NCBI RefSeq assembly: GCF_040219635.1 | Contig: NZ_JAVJSC010000006.1 | Coordinates: 1 to 64,000 of the forward strand | From: Pyruvatibacter sp. | Lineage (GTDB): Bacteria > Pseudomonadota > Alphaproteobacteria > CGMCC-115125 | Direction of reading: 5' to 3' | Length of the DNA stretch: 64,000 bases | Part shown: positions 17,139 to 25,956 of the stretch, in pieces | Layout of the letters: each line of letters opens with the position of its first letter | How positions within the stretch are numbered: position 1 is the first letter of the stretch | Position numbers and translations under genes: made by a program | Notes under the pieces: generated by a model | What the model was told of the DNA's origin: nothing | Database searches by the model: none | What the model saw: the letters and a program-made list of their open reading frames with translations, nothing else

Positions 17139-19052
17139 ATGTTTCAGACGCAGGCAGTACAGTTTGAAAAGCGCGGCCGGGTTGAGGTGGATCGTTCACG
17201 CGATGCCCTGCTGACGGATTTTGGCCGCGAAACCCTGATCGACCGCTATTTGATGCCCGGTGAGGGGTTTCAGGACCTGTTCGCGCGCGTTGCCTCGTTT
17301 TATGGCGACGACGACGCCCACGCCCAGCGCATTTACGATTACATTTCCAATCTGTGGTTCATGCCCGCAACGCCGGTGCTCTCCAACGGCGGCACCGAGC
17401 GCGGCCTACCGATTTCGTGCTTTTTGAACGAAGCCAATGACAGCCTCGACGGCATTGTCGGCCTGTGGAACGAAAATGTGTGGCTGGCGGCCAAGGGCGG
17501 CGGCATCGGCTCCTACTGGGGCAATCTGCGCTCCATCGGTGAGACGGTCGGCGGCGTTGGCAAGACATCCGGCATCATCCCGTTCATTCGGGTGATGGAT
17601 TCGCTCACGCTGGCCATTTCGCAGGGGTCTTTGCGTCGCGGGTCGGCGGCTGTGTATCTCGACATCAACCACCCGGAAATCGAAGAGTTCATCGAGCTGC
17701 GTCGTCCCACCGGCGGTGACCCCAACCGCAAGACGCCCAACCTGCACCACGGCGTTGTCATTTCCGACAAGTTCATGCGCGCTGTTGAGCAGGACGAGGA
17801 ATGGGCGTTGCTGAGCCCGAAAGACGGTGCGGTCATCCGCTCGATCGGCGCGCGCGATCTGTGGATCCGTCTGCTGATGGCCCGCATTGAAACCGGCGAG
17901 CCCTACATGATCTTTGGCGATCACGTGAATGACGCAATTCCTGAGCATCACAAGCTGGCCGGCCTCAACGTCAAGATGTCCAACCTGTGCTCGGAAATCA
18001 CCCTGCCCACCGGCATTGATCATCTGGGCGAGGAGCGCACGGCTGTGTGCTGTCTGTCGTCGGTCAACGCCGAAAAATACGACGAATGGGTGAACGAGGA
18101 GATGTTCCTCGAAGACATCATGCGCTTCCTCGACAATGTGTTGCAGGACTTCATCGACCGTGCGCCCGACGCCATGTCGCGCGCCCGCTATGCCGCCCAG
18201 CGCGAACGCTCCGTTGGCCTTGGCGTCATGGGCCTGCACTCGTTCTTCCAGGCCAAGATGATCCCGTTTGAAAGCGTGATGGCGAAGGTCTGGAACAAGA
18301 AGATTTTCAAGCACATTGATGAAGGTGTGTCGGCAGCCTCCGTCAAGCTGGCGCATGAGCGCGGGCCGTGCCCGGATGCGGCTGACTACGGCATCATGGA
18401 GCGGTTCTCCAACAAGACCGCGGTTGCGCCCACGGCCTCCATCTCCATCATCTGCGGTGGCACGTCGGCGGGCATTGAGCCGTTTGCCGCCAACGCCTAC
18501 ACCCACAAGACCCTGTCGGGGTCATTCAGTGTGCGGAACAAATATCTCAAGCAGCTGCTGGCTGAAAAAGGCCGTGACGATGCTGACACATGGTCGTCCA
18601 TCACCATCAATGGCGGCTCGGTGCAGCACCTTGATTGCCTGACGCAGGACGAAAAGGACGTGTTCAAGACAGCGTTCGAACTCGACCAGCGCTGGGTTGT
18701 GGAGCACGCGGGCGACCGCTCGGAATATATCGACCAGTCACAGTCGGTGAATGTGTTCCTGCCCGCAGACGTGCACAAGCGCGACCTGCACCAGATCCAC
18801 ATGCTGGCGTGGAAGCGCGGCGTGAAATCGCTCTACTATTGTCGCTCGCTGTCGATCCAGCGCGCCGAAAAGAAAGAGGAAGCCCCCCTCGTCACGGCAA
18901 CCCCGGACGTGGCCAAGCTGCCCCTGCGCCAACTCGACGACCTGCCGCTTGCAGCCGCCGCTGAAAGCGCCGCCAAGGCGGCCACCCAGCCTGGCGTGGC
19001 TATCAACCCTGCTGAAACCAACGATTACGACGAGTGCCTCGCCTGCCAGTAG
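17139..19052 (+). CDS. nrdA: Ribonucleoside-diphosphate reductase alpha subunit
   Basis: Class Ia catalytic subunit that reduces NDPs to dNDPs with a radical supplied by NrdB. The 637-residue product begins directly in the reductase domain and lacks the N-terminal ATP-cone found in E. coli NrdA. The first redox cysteine is C94 (LPISCFLNEANDS), the active-site NxCxE motif is in MSNLCSEI near residue 282, and the C-terminal thiol pair is in DECLACQ. The ATG at 17139 has GGGGGAGCAGAAGAAG upstream. nrdB follows after 37 bases. Confidence 0.97.
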   Translation: MFQTQAVQFEKRGRVEVDRSRDALLTDFGRETLIDRYLMPGEGFQDLFARVASFYGDDDAHAQRIYDYISNLWFMPATPVLSNGGTERGLPISCFLNEANDSLDGIVGLWNENVWLAAKGGGIGSYWGNLRSIGETVGGVGKTSGIIPFIRVMDSLTLAISQGSLRRGSAAVYLDINHPEIEEFIELRRPTGGDPNRKTPNLHHGVVISDKFMRAVEQDEEWALLSPKDGAVIRSIGARDLWIRLLMARIETGEPYMIFGDHVNDAIPEHHKLAGLNVKMSNLCSEITLPTGIDHLGEERTAVCCLSSVNAEKYDEWVNEEMFLEDIMRFLDNVLQDFIDRAPDAMSRARYAAQRERSVGLGVMGLHSFFQAKMIPFESVMAKVWNKKIFKHIDEGVSAASVKLAHERGPCPDAADYGIMERFSNKTAVAPTASISIICGGTSAGIEPFAANAYTHKTLSGSFSVRNKYLKQLLAEKGRDDADTWSSITINGGSVQHLDCLTQDEKDVFKTAFELDQRWVVEHAGDRSEYIDQSQSVNVFLPADVHKRDLHQIHMLAWKRGVKSLYYCRSLSIQRAEKKEEAPLVTATPDVAKLPLRQLDDLPLAAAAESAAKAATQPGVAINPAETNDYDECLACQ

Positions 19053-19089
19053 GCGGGCAAAACACTTGCGTCCAGAAAAGACGATACAC

Positions 19090-20052
19090 ATGACCCTTCT
19101 CGACGAACGCCTCACCTACAAGCCCTTCCGTTATCCGTGGGCCTATGAAGCCTGGCTCACCCAGCAGCGCATTCACTGGCTGCCGGAAGAAGTGCCGATG
19201 GCCGAAGACGTCAAGGACTGGCACCACAAGCTGGACGACAAGGAGCGCAATCTGCTGACGCAGATTTTCCGCTTCTTCGTGCAGGCCGATGTGGAAGTGA
19301 ACAACTGCTACATGAAAAACTACATGGGTGTGTTCAAGCCCACGGAAGTTTTGATGATGCTGTCGGCGTTCTCCAACATGGAAACCATCCATGTGGCCGC
19401 CTATTCCCACCTGCTCGATACACTGGGAATGCCGGAAGTCGAATACGAAGCCTTCCTCAAATACGCCGAGATGAAGGACAAATACGACTTCATGCAGGAG
19501 TGGGGCACGGAAACAAAATCAGACGTCGCCAAGACGCTGGCGGTGTTCGGCGGCTTCACCGAAGGCGTGCAGCTATTTGCATCGTTCGCCGTGCTGATGA
19601 ACTTCCCGCGCTTCAACAAGATGAAAGGCATGGGCCAGATCGTCACGTGGTCAGCCCGCGATGAGAGCCTGCACTGCAACTCCATCCTGCGCCTGTTCCG
19701 CACCTGGGTTGATGAGTTCCCGGAGTGCTGGGACGAGCAGACCCAGCGCGATGTGTACAAGGCGTGTGAAACCATCATCCACCATGAAGACGCCTTCATC
19801 GATCTGGCGTTCGAAATGGGCGGCGTCGAAGGCCTCGATGCGCAGGGCGTGAAGGATTACATCCGCTACATCGCCGACCGGCGTCTGGGACAGATCCGCC
19901 TGCAACCCATCTACGGCATCGACAAAAACCCGCTGCCCTGGATGGACGAAATGCTCAACGGCATTGAGCACACCAACTTCTTCGAAAACCGCGCCACGGA
20001 ATATTCCAAGGCCTCCACGCGCGGTAGCTGGGAAGACGCCTTCGCGGACTAG
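19090..20052 (+). CDS. nrdB: Ribonucleoside-diphosphate reductase beta subunit
   Basis: R2 subunit that houses the di-iron centre and the tyrosyl radical used by NrdA. The 320-residue length fits the short alphaproteobacterial form. The metal-ligand helices include LTQIFRFFVQADVEV and FSNMETIHVAAYSHLLDTLG; the latter contains the candidate radical tyrosine after the conserved histidine. Further ligands are in WSARDESLHCNS. ATG 19090 is chosen because the upstream in-frame stretch overlaps nrdA. A strong hairpin terminator follows. Confidence 0.97.
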   Translation: MTLLDERLTYKPFRYPWAYEAWLTQQRIHWLPEEVPMAEDVKDWHHKLDDKERNLLTQIFRFFVQADVEVNNCYMKNYMGVFKPTEVLMMLSAFSNMETIHVAAYSHLLDTLGMPEVEYEAFLKYAEMKDKYDFMQEWGTETKSDVAKTLAVFGGFTEGVQLFASFAVLMNFPRFNKMKGMGQIVTWSARDESLHCNSILRLFRTWVDEFPECWDEQTQRDVYKACETIIHHEDAFIDLAFEMGGVEGLDAQGVKDYIRYIADRRLGQIRLQPIYGIDKNPLPWMDEMLNGIEHTNFFENRATEYSKASTRGSWEDAFAD

Positions 20053-20081
20053 GCCTAGCTCTCAAAAACAAAACCATGAAG

Positions 20082-20113
20082 AACCCGGCCGGTGCATCAC
20101 CGAGCCGGGTTTT
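20082..20113. terminator. Bidirectional terminator between nrdB and a minus-strand gene
   Basis: Arms AACCCGGC (20082-20089) and GCCGGGTT (20104-20111) enclose an inner CGGTG/CACCG stem. The hairpin is flanked by A-rich sequence on the nrdB side and TTTT after it, so it can serve both convergent genes. Confidence 0.85.
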
Positions 20114-20117
20114 CCAT

Positions 20118-20735
20118 TTATGCCGCCAGTTTGCCCAGCCGCTCCGCCTTGCCGATCCAGCGGCTGATCTTTTTATCGCTGGCGAGTTTCACTGAGCCGA
20201 ACTGCACCACGTTCTTTGATTTGATGCCGCAGAAATCCAGTACCTGGTTCTTGATGACCCGGCGACCGGGGCTGCGATAGAGCAGGGTGTCGAGAAGGGG
20301 CGGGGTGTCGGAGGTGATGATGGCATCTGCCGTCTTGCCCGCCAGCAGCTTGTCCCATTTGACGCCGCGCTGGTGATATTTGAACGCAAAGCCTGGTGTC
20401 AGCGCGCGGTCGAGCACGGCCTTGGCCTTGGTCGGCATCGCGCCCCACCAGTAGGGGTGCACGATCATCACGTGATCTGCCCAGCGCATGTTGGACTGCC
20501 ACTGCATCAGGTCAGGCTCCAGCGCACCGTTGGCGTCGGACTTCTTGCCATCCGCATACGGATCTTTGTAGCCCTCAAAGTTGAGGTCAAAGCTCATGTC
20601 ACTCAGGTTCATCCGGCGGACCTGCGCGCCCTGGGCAATGGCCCCGGCTTCATAGGAGTCCGCAAGGGCGCCGCACAAAGATGTGGCTTTGGGGTGCGCG
20701 ACCCAGACAAAAATCTTCTTTGCTGATGCAGTCAT
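20118..20735 (-). CDS. NAD(P)H:quinone oxidoreductase-like flavodoxin-fold protein
   Basis: A 205-residue flavodoxin-fold protein of the NQO/KefF/MdaB type that probably reduces quinones or similar acceptors with NAD(P)H using FMN or FAD. Recognisable segments are KIFVWVAHPKATSLCGALADSY at the N-terminus and the family core VMIVHPYWWGAMPTKAKAVLDRALTPGFAF. ATG 20735 is chosen because family similarity begins there. It is divergently transcribed from a TetR gene with two palindromic sites between them, so it is the likely regulated target. Confidence 0.88.
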   Translation of the reverse strand: MTASAKKIFVWVAHPKATSLCGALADSYEAGAIAQGAQVRRMNLSDMSFDLNFEGYKDPYADGKKSDANGALEPDLMQWQSNMRWADHVMIVHPYWWGAMPTKAKAVLDRALTPGFAFKYHQRGVKWDKLLAGKTADAIITSDTPPLLDTLLYRSPGRRVIKNQVLDFCGIKSKNVVQFGSVKLASDKKISRWIGKAERLGKLAA

Positions 20736-20766
20736 GGCTACGGCCTTTCGTGGTAAGGTTGGCGTG

Positions 20767-20826
20767 CTTGACACCGCGTCAAGTTGACATGCTGACAAGT
20801 AGGCGGTACTTGACACTATGTCAAGT
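20767..20826. promoter_or_regulatory. Paired palindromic operators between the flavoprotein and TetR genes
   Basis: Two dyads share half-site CTTGAC/GTCAAG: CTTGACACCGCGTCAAG at 20767-20783 and ACTTGACACTATGTCAAGT at 20808-20826, the second nearly perfect over 19 bases and covering the TetR start codon. A weaker related element (TTGACATGCTGACAA) lies between them. The arrangement suggests autorepression of the TetR gene and control of the divergent flavoprotein gene. Confidence 0.8.
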
Positions 20827-21417
20827 GATCCATCCGAAACAAAAACCAGGATTCTGTCCGCCGCCCTTTCCCTGCTGGAAGGCGGGGATGTGTCAATCCG
20901 CATGGCTGACGTTGCCAGGGCAGCAGGCATCAGCCGACAGGCGCTGTATCTGCATTACCCAAACCGGGCTGATCTGTTGATCGCAACCGCCAAATATATC
21001 GAGGATGTGGAGGGCATGGACGCGCGCCTTGCACCAAGCCGTGCTGCCACATCAGGGCTGGTGCGCCTTGATGCCTACATAGATGCCTGGGCCGGGTGGC
21101 TGCCGGTCATCCACGGCACCGCTGCAGCGCTTTTGGCCATGTTGCCCACCGACGAAGCCGCCGCAGCCGCGTGGAGCGACCGTATGCGCGCCCACCGCGA
21201 AGGCTGCGAGGCGGCCGTAAAGGCATTGGCAAAAGACGGCAACCTGACGCCCGATTATTCGGTGCGGCAGGCAACGGATGTTCTTTGGACGCTGCTCTCG
21301 ATGCACAACTGGGAAACCCTGACCCAAAAATGCGGCTGGTCGCACAAGCGCTATGTCACCGCAACCAAGGACATGGCCCGTATCCTGCTGACCCATGGCG
21401 CGCCCTCCAGCGTGTGA
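20818..21417 (+). CDS. TetR family transcriptional regulator
   Basis: A 199-residue repressor. The N-terminal helix-turn-helix is typical of TetR (ETKTRILSAALSLL, then MADVARAAGISRQALYLHYPNRADLL); the C-terminal ligand domain is not recognisable to a specific subfamily. Its start codon lies inside a palindrome, indicating self-repression, and it is divergent from a quinone-reductase-like gene. By analogy it may respond to quinones, electrophiles or xenobiotics, but the ligand is unknown. Confidence 0.92.
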   Translation: MSSDPSETKTRILSAALSLLEGGDVSIRMADVARAAGISRQALYLHYPNRADLLIATAKYIEDVEGMDARLAPSRAATSGLVRLDAYIDAWAGWLPVIHGTAAALLAMLPTDEAAAAAWSDRMRAHREGCEAAVKALAKDGNLTPDYSVRQATDVLWTLLSMHNWETLTQKCGWSHKRYVTATKDMARILLTHGAPSSV

Positions 21418-21475
21418 GGCGCAGTGTGGCGGCCCATGTCAGACAAGCCATAATGACCTGCAGCGGTGCCGGGCT

Positions 21476-22372
21476 TCAGGCGGGTGTTTTTCGCCGCACA
21501 TCCTTGATCAGCGTTGCCAGTGCCTCAAAGTCAGCTTTGAGGGGTGATGCCTTGCGAAACGCCAGGCCGATTGTCCGCGAAGGTTCAGGCGCCTGAAACG
21601 GCTGCACACGCACGTCGTTGCGCGAGGCTTCAACGGCCACACTCATTTCAGGCAGCAGGGTCTGTCCCATGCCAGCGGCCACCATCTGCACCAGCGTGGA
21701 GAGGCTGGACGCACCAAACGAGTCCGCGTTGTCGATGCTGCGCAGGGAGCAGAAGTTCAGTGCCTGTTCGCGCAGACAGTGACCTTCCTCAAGCAGCAGC
21801 AGCGGCGCAGCCTCAAGGTCATCCAAGGTTGCTTTGCGGCGGCCGGGCTTTGAACCGCCTTTGGGCGTCGCCAATAAGAACCGGTCCCCGAACAGTTCAA
21901 TGGTGTCCAGGCCGGGGGCATCCACCGGCAGGGCGAGCAGCGCCACGTCCAGTGTGCCGTCATCCAGTTGTGCCAGCAGATAATCCGTCAGCGTCTCGCG
22001 AATGCGCAACTCAAGCTGCGGGTAGTGTGCCTGCACCTGCGCCAGAACCGCCGGCAGAATGTATGGGCCGATGGACGGAATGACCCCTAACCGCATTTTG
22101 CCTGTCAAAGGCGCACGCCGGGTCGCCGCGAACTCCGTCAGCCCGTTGATCTGGTCAAGAATGTGCGCCGTGCGGGCGGCAACCTGGGTGCCTGCGTCCG
22201 TCAGCCGGATGGTGCGTCCGCGCTCCACCAGCACCACGCCCAGTTCGCGTTCCAGTTCCTGTATCTGCATGGAAAGAGCCGGCTGCGTGATCGCCCGCTC
22301 CTCGGCCGCCCGGCCAAAATGCTTAAGCCGGGCCACCGCATCAAAATACATGAGTTGCTTGGTCGAAATCAT
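21476..22372 (-). CDS. oxyR: OxyR-type LysR hydrogen peroxide regulator
   Basis: LysR-family activator of peroxide defence. The 298-residue protein has the N-terminal winged HTH (LKHFGRAAEERAITQPALSMQIQELE). The redox pair is at C199 and C208 in EEGHCLREQALNFC, the same spacing and numbering as E. coli OxyR, where these cysteines form the H2O2-induced disulfide. It is divergent from katG with a palindromic A/T-rich element in between, which is the usual OxyR arrangement. Confidence 0.95.
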   Translation of the reverse strand: MISTKQLMYFDAVARLKHFGRAAEERAITQPALSMQIQELERELGVVLVERGRTIRLTDAGTQVAARTAHILDQINGLTEFAATRRAPLTGKMRLGVIPSIGPYILPAVLAQVQAHYPQLELRIRETLTDYLLAQLDDGTLDVALLALPVDAPGLDTIELFGDRFLLATPKGGSKPGRRKATLDDLEAAPLLLLEEGHCLREQALNFCSLRSIDNADSFGASSLSTLVQMVAAGMGQTLLPEMSVAVEASRNDVRVQPFQAPEPSRTIGLAFRKASPLKADFEALATLIKDVRRKTPA

Positions 22373-22377
22373 ATTAG

Positions 22378-22392
22378 ATAAGATATTCTTAT
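22378..22392. promoter_or_regulatory. Candidate OxyR operator
   Basis: ATAAGATATTCTTAT is a near-perfect 15-base dyad a few bases upstream of the oxyR start and about 105 bases upstream of katG. The LysR T-N11-A layout and A/T-richness fit an OxyR site, but the match is inferred from position and symmetry only. Confidence 0.55.
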
Positions 22393-22495
22393 TGAAAAGA
22401 GAAGTAAATACGATTGGAGCTTATTTATCTACTCGCTACACTGGCGGCATCGGTCATCTGCACGATGGCCCCATCTGTTTGGAGGAGACACTCTT

Positions 22496-24745
22496 ATGAG
22501 CGACACCACAGCACCCGCATCCGGCTGCCCCTTTTCCGGCGGCGCCGTCATTTCAAATATCAACAGTTCCGCAGGGGCACGCGGCAACGGCGACTGGTGG
22601 CCCAACCAGTTGAACCTCAAAATCCTGCACCAGCATTCCGCCAAGTCAGACCCGATGGATCCGGACTTCGACTATGCTGCCGCCTTCAAAGCGCTGGATC
22701 TGGATGCGGTGAAGCAGGACATTTTTGACCTGATGAAAACCTCCCAGGACTGGTGGCCTGCTGATTATGGCCACTACGGACCGCTGTTCATCCGCATGGC
22801 GTGGCACTCAGCCGGCACCTATCGCATTGGCGATGGGCGCGGCGGCGCGGGCACCGGCACCCAGCGGTTTGCCCCGCTCAACAGCTGGCCCGACAACGGC
22901 AATCTTGATAAGGCGCGCATGTTGCTGTGGCCGATCAAACAGAAATACGGCAAGGCGCTGTCCTGGGCGGACCTGATGATTCTGGCGGGCAACTGCGCCA
23001 TTGAAGACATGGGGCTGAAGCCTTTCGGCTTTGCCGGTGGCCGTGTTGACGTGTGGGAACCCGAAGAGGACATCTACTGGGGCTCCGAAGACACATGGCT
23101 CGGCGATGAGCGCTACAAGGGCGACCGCGAACTCGACAACCCTCTGGCCGCCGTGCAGATGGGCCTCATCTATGTGAATCCTGAAGGCCCCAACGGCACG
23201 CCGGACCCGATCGCATCAGGCCGTGACATCCGCGAGACGTTTGCGCGCATGGCCATGAACGATGAGGAGACCGTGGCGCTTGTGGCAGGCGGTCACACCT
23301 TCGGCAAGGCGCACGGCGCAGGCGATGCGGCGCTCGTTGGCCCTGAGCCGGAAGGTGCGCCCATTGAGGCACAGGGCCAGGGCTGGCTTTCAACCCACAA
23401 GAGCGGCAAGGGCGTCGATACCATTACCAGCGGCATTGAAGGCGCATGGACGCCGACGCCCACTACCTGGGACATGAGCTACTTTGACGTGCTGTTCGGC
23501 TATGAGTGGGAACTCACCAAGAGCCCCGCAGGTGCCAACCAGTGGGCGGCCAAAGACCTGGCTGAGAAGGACCACGCCCCTGAGGTGGATGGCTCCGGCA
23601 AAAAAGTGCGCCTGATGATGACCACGGCCGACATGGCTATGCGCATGGACCCGGCATATGAAAAAATCTCCCGCCGGTTCCACGCCAACCCGGATGAGTT
23701 TGCGGATGCGTTCGCACGCGCCTGGTTCAAGCTCACCCACCGCGACATGGGGCCAAAGGCGCGCTATCTGGGCAAGGATGTGCCTGCCGAAGACCTGCTG
23801 TGGCAGGACCCCGTGCCGCCGGTTACCCATGCGCTGGTTGACGCGCAGGACATTGCCGACCTCAAGGCGAAAATCCTCGCCTCAGGCCTCACGGTGTCGC
23901 AACTGGTCTCCACCGCCTGGGCCTCTGCCTCCACCTTCCGTGGGTCAGATATGCGCGGCGGTGCCAACGGTGCGCGCATTCGTCTGGCCCCGCAAAAAGA
24001 CTGGGAGGTAAACCGGCCCACGCAGCTTGCGCAGGTTCTGCAGACTCTCGAAGGCATTCAGCAGGCTTTCAACAAGGCCAGCGCGGGCGGCAAGCTGCTT
24101 AAGGCATTCAGCAAATCGAGCGCAAAGCAGGTGTCTTTGGCAGACCTGATCGTGCTGGGTGGCTGTGCAGCCATCGAGAAGGCGGCAAAGGATGCGGGCC
24201 ATACCGTAACCGTGCCATTCACGCCGGGCCGCACTGACGCGACGCAGGAACAAACGGATGTTGAGTCATTTTCCGTGCTTGAGCCCGCCGCTGACGGGTT
24301 CCGCAATTATCTCAGGGGCAAATACAGCGTATCGGCGGAAGAACTGTTGGTGGACCGCGCCCAGCTCATGACGCTGACAGCCCCTGAAATGACCGTCCTC
24401 ATAGGCGGTATGCGGGTGCTGGGCACAAATGCCGACGGCTCACACCACGGTGTGCTCACAGGCACGCCCGGCACACTGACGAATGACTTTTTCGTCAACC
24501 TGCTCGACATGGGCACAACCTGGGCGGCGACATCAGACGACGACGCGGTGTTTGAAGGCCGCGACCGCGCGACGGGCACGGTGAAATGGACAGGCACCCG
24601 CGCGGACCTCATCTTCGGCTCCAACTCGCAGTTGCGTGCGTTGGCTGAGGTTTATGCAACCGACGATGCCGGCGAGAAGTTTGTCACTGACTTTGTGGCC
24701 GCATGGACCAAGGTCATGGAGCTGGATCGCTTCGACCTCGCCTAG
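22496..24745 (+). CDS. katG: Bifunctional catalase-peroxidase
   Basis: Haem enzyme that dismutates hydrogen peroxide and has peroxidase activity. The 749-residue two-domain length is typical. The distal triad is R100, W103 and H104 (FIRMAWHSAG) and the proximal haem ligand is H267 (AGGHTFGKAHG). The Met-Tyr-Trp adduct residues are present as M252, Y226 and W103. The start has a strong GGAGGAGA ribosome binding site. It is divergent from oxyR and ends in a strong terminator. Confidence 0.98.
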   Translation: MSDTTAPASGCPFSGGAVISNINSSAGARGNGDWWPNQLNLKILHQHSAKSDPMDPDFDYAAAFKALDLDAVKQDIFDLMKTSQDWWPADYGHYGPLFIRMAWHSAGTYRIGDGRGGAGTGTQRFAPLNSWPDNGNLDKARMLLWPIKQKYGKALSWADLMILAGNCAIEDMGLKPFGFAGGRVDVWEPEEDIYWGSEDTWLGDERYKGDRELDNPLAAVQMGLIYVNPEGPNGTPDPIASGRDIRETFARMAMNDEETVALVAGGHTFGKAHGAGDAALVGPEPEGAPIEAQGQGWLSTHKSGKGVDTITSGIEGAWTPTPTTWDMSYFDVLFGYEWELTKSPAGANQWAAKDLAEKDHAPEVDGSGKKVRLMMTTADMAMRMDPAYEKISRRFHANPDEFADAFARAWFKLTHRDMGPKARYLGKDVPAEDLLWQDPVPPVTHALVDAQDIADLKAKILASGLTVSQLVSTAWASASTFRGSDMRGGANGARIRLAPQKDWEVNRPTQLAQVLQTLEGIQQAFNKASAGGKLLKAFSKSSAKQVSLADLIVLGGCAAIEKAAKDAGHTVTVPFTPGRTDATQEQTDVESFSVLEPAADGFRNYLRGKYSVSAEELLVDRAQLMTLTAPEMTVLIGGMRVLGTNADGSHHGVLTGTPGTLTNDFFVNLLDMGTTWAATSDDDAVFEGRDRATGTVKWTGTRADLIFGSNSQLRALAEVYATDDAGEKFVTDFVAAWTKVMELDRFDLA

Positions 24746-24770
24746 AGCGGCATGTACAAAACGACAGTGA

Positions 24771-24798
24771 GGGCGGGTCGAAAGGCCCGCCCTTTTTT
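24771..24798 (+). terminator. Terminator after katG
   Basis: Perfect arms GGGCGGG (24771-24777) and CCCGCCC (24786-24792) followed by a run of six T. It may also serve the convergent minus-strand gene that ends at 24799. Confidence 0.9.
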
Positions 24799-25872
24799 CT
24801 ATAAACCGAACTCAGCCATATCCACCACGCGCTTTTCATCAATCGCACGGTGCGCCGCCAGTCCCATGGCGACGGACCGCAGTCCGTCGTCAACCGTTAC
24901 CAGTGGCGGGGTTTGCGCCCTGATGGCATCCTGAAACGCCAGGTGCTGGTAATAGGACGCCCCATGATGATGGCCTGCATCAAGTACGCGCTGGTCAACA
25001 TCAATCTTTGTACGGATTGTTTCATTGCCGGTGTTGAGCGTATGCGCCAGTTCGCTTTGCGGAATCAGCACTTCAAGCGCGCCTTTGGTGCCGGTTACCG
25101 TCAGGTGTTCGCGCTGCTCAAGCGCTGTCACGAACATGCATAGTTCGTGACAGGCCCGCACGCCGTTATCAAACTCAACAATCACGAAGGCGTTGTCCAT
25201 GATGTCCGGCATTTCGCCGTCATAGCGCTCATCAAAATGGTTCACGTCATGGCCGCCGGATGCCATCACCCGGCGCGGCTCAGAGCCGATGATGTGACGC
25301 ATCAGATCAAAGAAGTGACAGCTTTTTTCCACCAGCGTGCCGCCTGAGTTGCGGTTGAAGCGGTTCCAGTCGCCGATCTTTTGCAGGAAGGGAAACCGAT
25401 GCTCGCGGATGGTGAGCATTTTCACGTCACCCGCAGCGCCGGCGCGTACCTGTTCCACAAAGCGCGTCACCGGCGGCATCCACCTGTATTCAAGCCCCAT
25501 CCACACCACGCCGGGGTAGCTGCGCGTTGCAGCCTTCACCCATTGGCAATCTTCGAAAGTGGTGCACAGGGGCTTTTCAATCAGCACATGTTTGCCGGTG
25601 GCAAACACATCTTCCAGCACCGCGCGGTGGGTGTGATTGGGGGTGGCGATAATGACGGCGTCAAACGTGTCAGCGGCCGCCAGCATTTCGTGGTAGTCCG
25701 CATAAAGCGCAATCGGCGCATCGCCCATGGTGAGCCTGGCCCAGTCGCGCGAACCTTCGTGCGGGTCGGCGGCGGCCACCACCTGCGCGCCGTCAATAAT
25801 CGCAATATTGCGGATGTGCTCATTGCCCATCATGCCCGCGCCAATAATCGCGTAGCGTAGTGTGTCGCCCAT
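24799..25872 (-). CDS. Gfo/Idh/MocA family NAD(P)-dependent oxidoreductase
   Basis: A 357-residue dehydrogenase of the glucose-fructose oxidoreductase/inositol dehydrogenase family. The N-terminal Rossmann fold begins YAIIGAGMMGNEHIRN, and the catalytic lysine is in the family motif EKPLC. The C-terminal alpha/beta domain contains GTLVEKSCHFFDLMRHIIG. The substrate, probably a sugar or cyclitol, cannot be read from sequence. It is divergent from the aldo/keto reductase at 25957. Confidence 0.93.
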   Translation of the reverse strand: MGDTLRYAIIGAGMMGNEHIRNIAIIDGAQVVAAADPHEGSRDWARLTMGDAPIALYADYHEMLAAADTFDAVIIATPNHTHRAVLEDVFATGKHVLIEKPLCTTFEDCQWVKAATRSYPGVVWMGLEYRWMPPVTRFVEQVRAGAAGDVKMLTIREHRFPFLQKIGDWNRFNRNSGGTLVEKSCHFFDLMRHIIGSEPRRVMASGGHDVNHFDERYDGEMPDIMDNAFVIVEFDNGVRACHELCMFVTALEQREHLTVTGTKGALEVLIPQSELAHTLNTGNETIRTKIDVDQRVLDAGHHHGASYYQHLAFQDAIRAQTPPLVTVDDGLRSVAMGLAAHRAIDEKRVVDMAEFGL

Positions 25873-25931
25873 ACCGTCGCACTCCAGCCTGTGTTAAGGG
25901 AGCAGTCTTACGCGACCAGCCAGAGCGAATG

Positions 25932-25955
25932 CCAGAGGAAATACCAGAGGAAATA
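25932..25955 (+). repeat. Tandem duplication of a ribosome binding site
   Basis: The 12-base unit CCAGAGGAAATA occurs twice in a row (25932-25943 and 25944-25955), directly before the aldo/keto reductase start. Each copy has an AGAGGA Shine-Dalgarno element; the second is at working distance from ATG 25957. Confidence 0.9.
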
Positions 25956-25956
25956 A

